IMG/VR virus record: IMGVR_UViG_3300042475_004874
Location: 1 to 22,429 of that record
Direction: 5' to 3' (one strand)
DNA: 22,429 nt
Source of the DNA: a virus
The notes below the pieces were generated by a model. The model was given only the letters and a program-made list of their open reading frames with translations. It ran no database searches and was not told the DNA's origin. Shown here one piece after another: positions 21,935 through 22,429 of this stretch (position 1 is its first letter; each line of letters begins with the position of its first letter). The position numbers were made by a program, and so were the translations under genes.

Positions 21935-22429
21935 TTCTCTATCAATTTCCCTTCTCGAGAAGTATAGAATTTATTCGGATCCATATGTGCAAAAAACTCA
22001 TATCTGGGCTCGTTTGGGAGAATTCTTTTTCCTGTCGATACCTCTCCGATATGTTCAATTAAATTTAATCCGTTTTGAGCCTTTAAAGTGACTGAATGCA
22101 TTTGCTCAAAATGATTCAGATAGACCATTATCATACCTTCGTTTAAATTAAATCCCCAATAATCTTGAAATGGATAATCAACAATATTCTTTCTATAAAG
22201 AGAGAAGATAATGGGAAATGTTTTAGTGTTTTTTGAATAGTAATAGTTTTTAAATGCAGTATCATCAGGCTCAATCTTACATTCTGATTCTGTGAAATAC
22301 CATGGTTGTCGTTGCAAAACAACAGAAGCGATCTTCGAATCACTTTGTAAACACTCAATCATATCATTGATTCGAATTATCCCCTTTAAAACGACGTCAT
22401 CTTCTTGATGCAAGATGTAATCGAAGTCT
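21931..22429 (-). CDS. Possible glycosyltransferase, C-terminal part (runs off the right edge)
   Basis: The frame is open from the right edge of the window to TAA at 21931-21933, giving at least 165 residues with the N-terminus missing. The first visible residues, DFDYILHQEDDVVLKG, resemble the acidic metal-binding turn (a hydrophobic strand, then H-x-EDD) of GT-A type glycosyltransferases. Further on come VVLQRQPWYF, YPFQDYWGFNLNEGMIMVYL, and NEPRYEFFAHMDPNK. No internal ATG near the edge is convincing: a TTG at 22413 only appears as a start because the sequence is cut. Glycosyltransferases near neck genes occur in aquatic T4-like phages; this could modify virion proteins or host glycans (inference). 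The family is moderately likely; the substrate is unknown. Confidence 0.45.
   Translation of the reverse strand, partial: DFDYILHQEDDVVLKGIIRINDMIECLQSDSKIASVVLQRQPWYFTESECKIEPDDTAFKNYYYSKNTKTFPIIFSLYRKNIVDYPFQDYWGFNLNEGMIMVYLNHFEQMHSVTLKAQNGLNLIEHIGEVSTGKRILPNEPRYEFFAHMDPNKFYTSREGKLIEN

Noticed and set aside
22143-22358. Second minus-strand frame of 71 codons at the right edge
   Set aside because: It is a shadow frame inside the longer open frame that runs to the window edge.
1-22429. tRNA genes, CRISPR arrays, insertion sequences, homing endonucleases or introns
   Set aside because: I found no cloverleaf, regular spacer array, transposase or interrupted gene; all recognised T4-type genes read through intact.

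Overview
The window is a near-continuous, single-strand (all minus) block of a T4-like myovirus genome. It carries the virion-morphogenesis module followed by the recombination/late-transcription module. It is clearly viral: genes 13-14-15-16-17-18-19-20-67-(x)-68?-21-22-23-3-uvsY-uvsW-(x)-(2OG oxygenase)-55-47-46-peptide deformylase follow in the order known from marine T4-like phages (cyanophage/pelagiphage type). Coding density is very high, and many junctions are ATGA, GTGA or TAATG overlaps. The DNA is AT-rich by eye. The host cannot be named from the sequence. The gene order, the short gp23, the gp67-like protein, the 2OG-Fe(II) oxygenase and the phage peptide deformylase fit an aquatic bacterial host better than an enteric one.

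Layout in the direction of transcription (right to left). The right edge (21931-22429) is the C-terminal part of a possible glycosyltransferase. Positions 21904-18834 hold neck and tail-completion genes (gp13, gp14, gp15) and the small terminase gp16. gp17 (large terminase), gp18 (sheath) and gp19 (tube) follow to 14891, then a small basic unknown protein and gp20 (portal). The head core and maturation cluster (gp67-like, a 299-residue unknown, a very basic 100-residue protein, protease gp21, scaffold gp22, major capsid gp23) runs to 8326 and ends in a strong intrinsic terminator. A tail-tube-fold protein best called gp3 follows. A sigma70-like promoter lies just before uvsY. From there uvsY, uvsW, a small unknown, a 2OG-Fe(II) oxygenase, the late sigma factor gp55 and the gp47/gp46 nuclease complex run as one tightly overlapping transcription unit into peptide deformylase. 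The left edge holds a 49-codon small gene bracketed by two perfect 29-bp direct repeats, and the N-terminal third of an HExxH zinc metalloprotease.

How the parts work together: gp20/22/67/21/23 build and mature the prohead; gp16/17 package DNA through the portal; gp13/14/15/3/18/19 complete the neck and tail. uvsY/uvsW/46/47 drive recombination-dependent replication, and gp55 directs host RNA polymerase to late promoters. Six late-promoter-like motifs (core TAAATA) sit just upstream of genes 13, 18, 19, 67, 22 and 3.

Most notable observations: (i) the small gene flanked by 29-bp direct repeats placed at gene ends; (ii) a 65-residue segment shared, without gaps, by the C-terminal parts of gp14 and gp15; (iii) a consensus-like promoter whose predicted start falls on the uvsY initiation codon; (iv) late-promoter motifs that overlap stop codons; (v) an 86-bp two-frame overlap between gp67 and the next gene. 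I saw no tRNA, CRISPR, insertion sequence or integrase.
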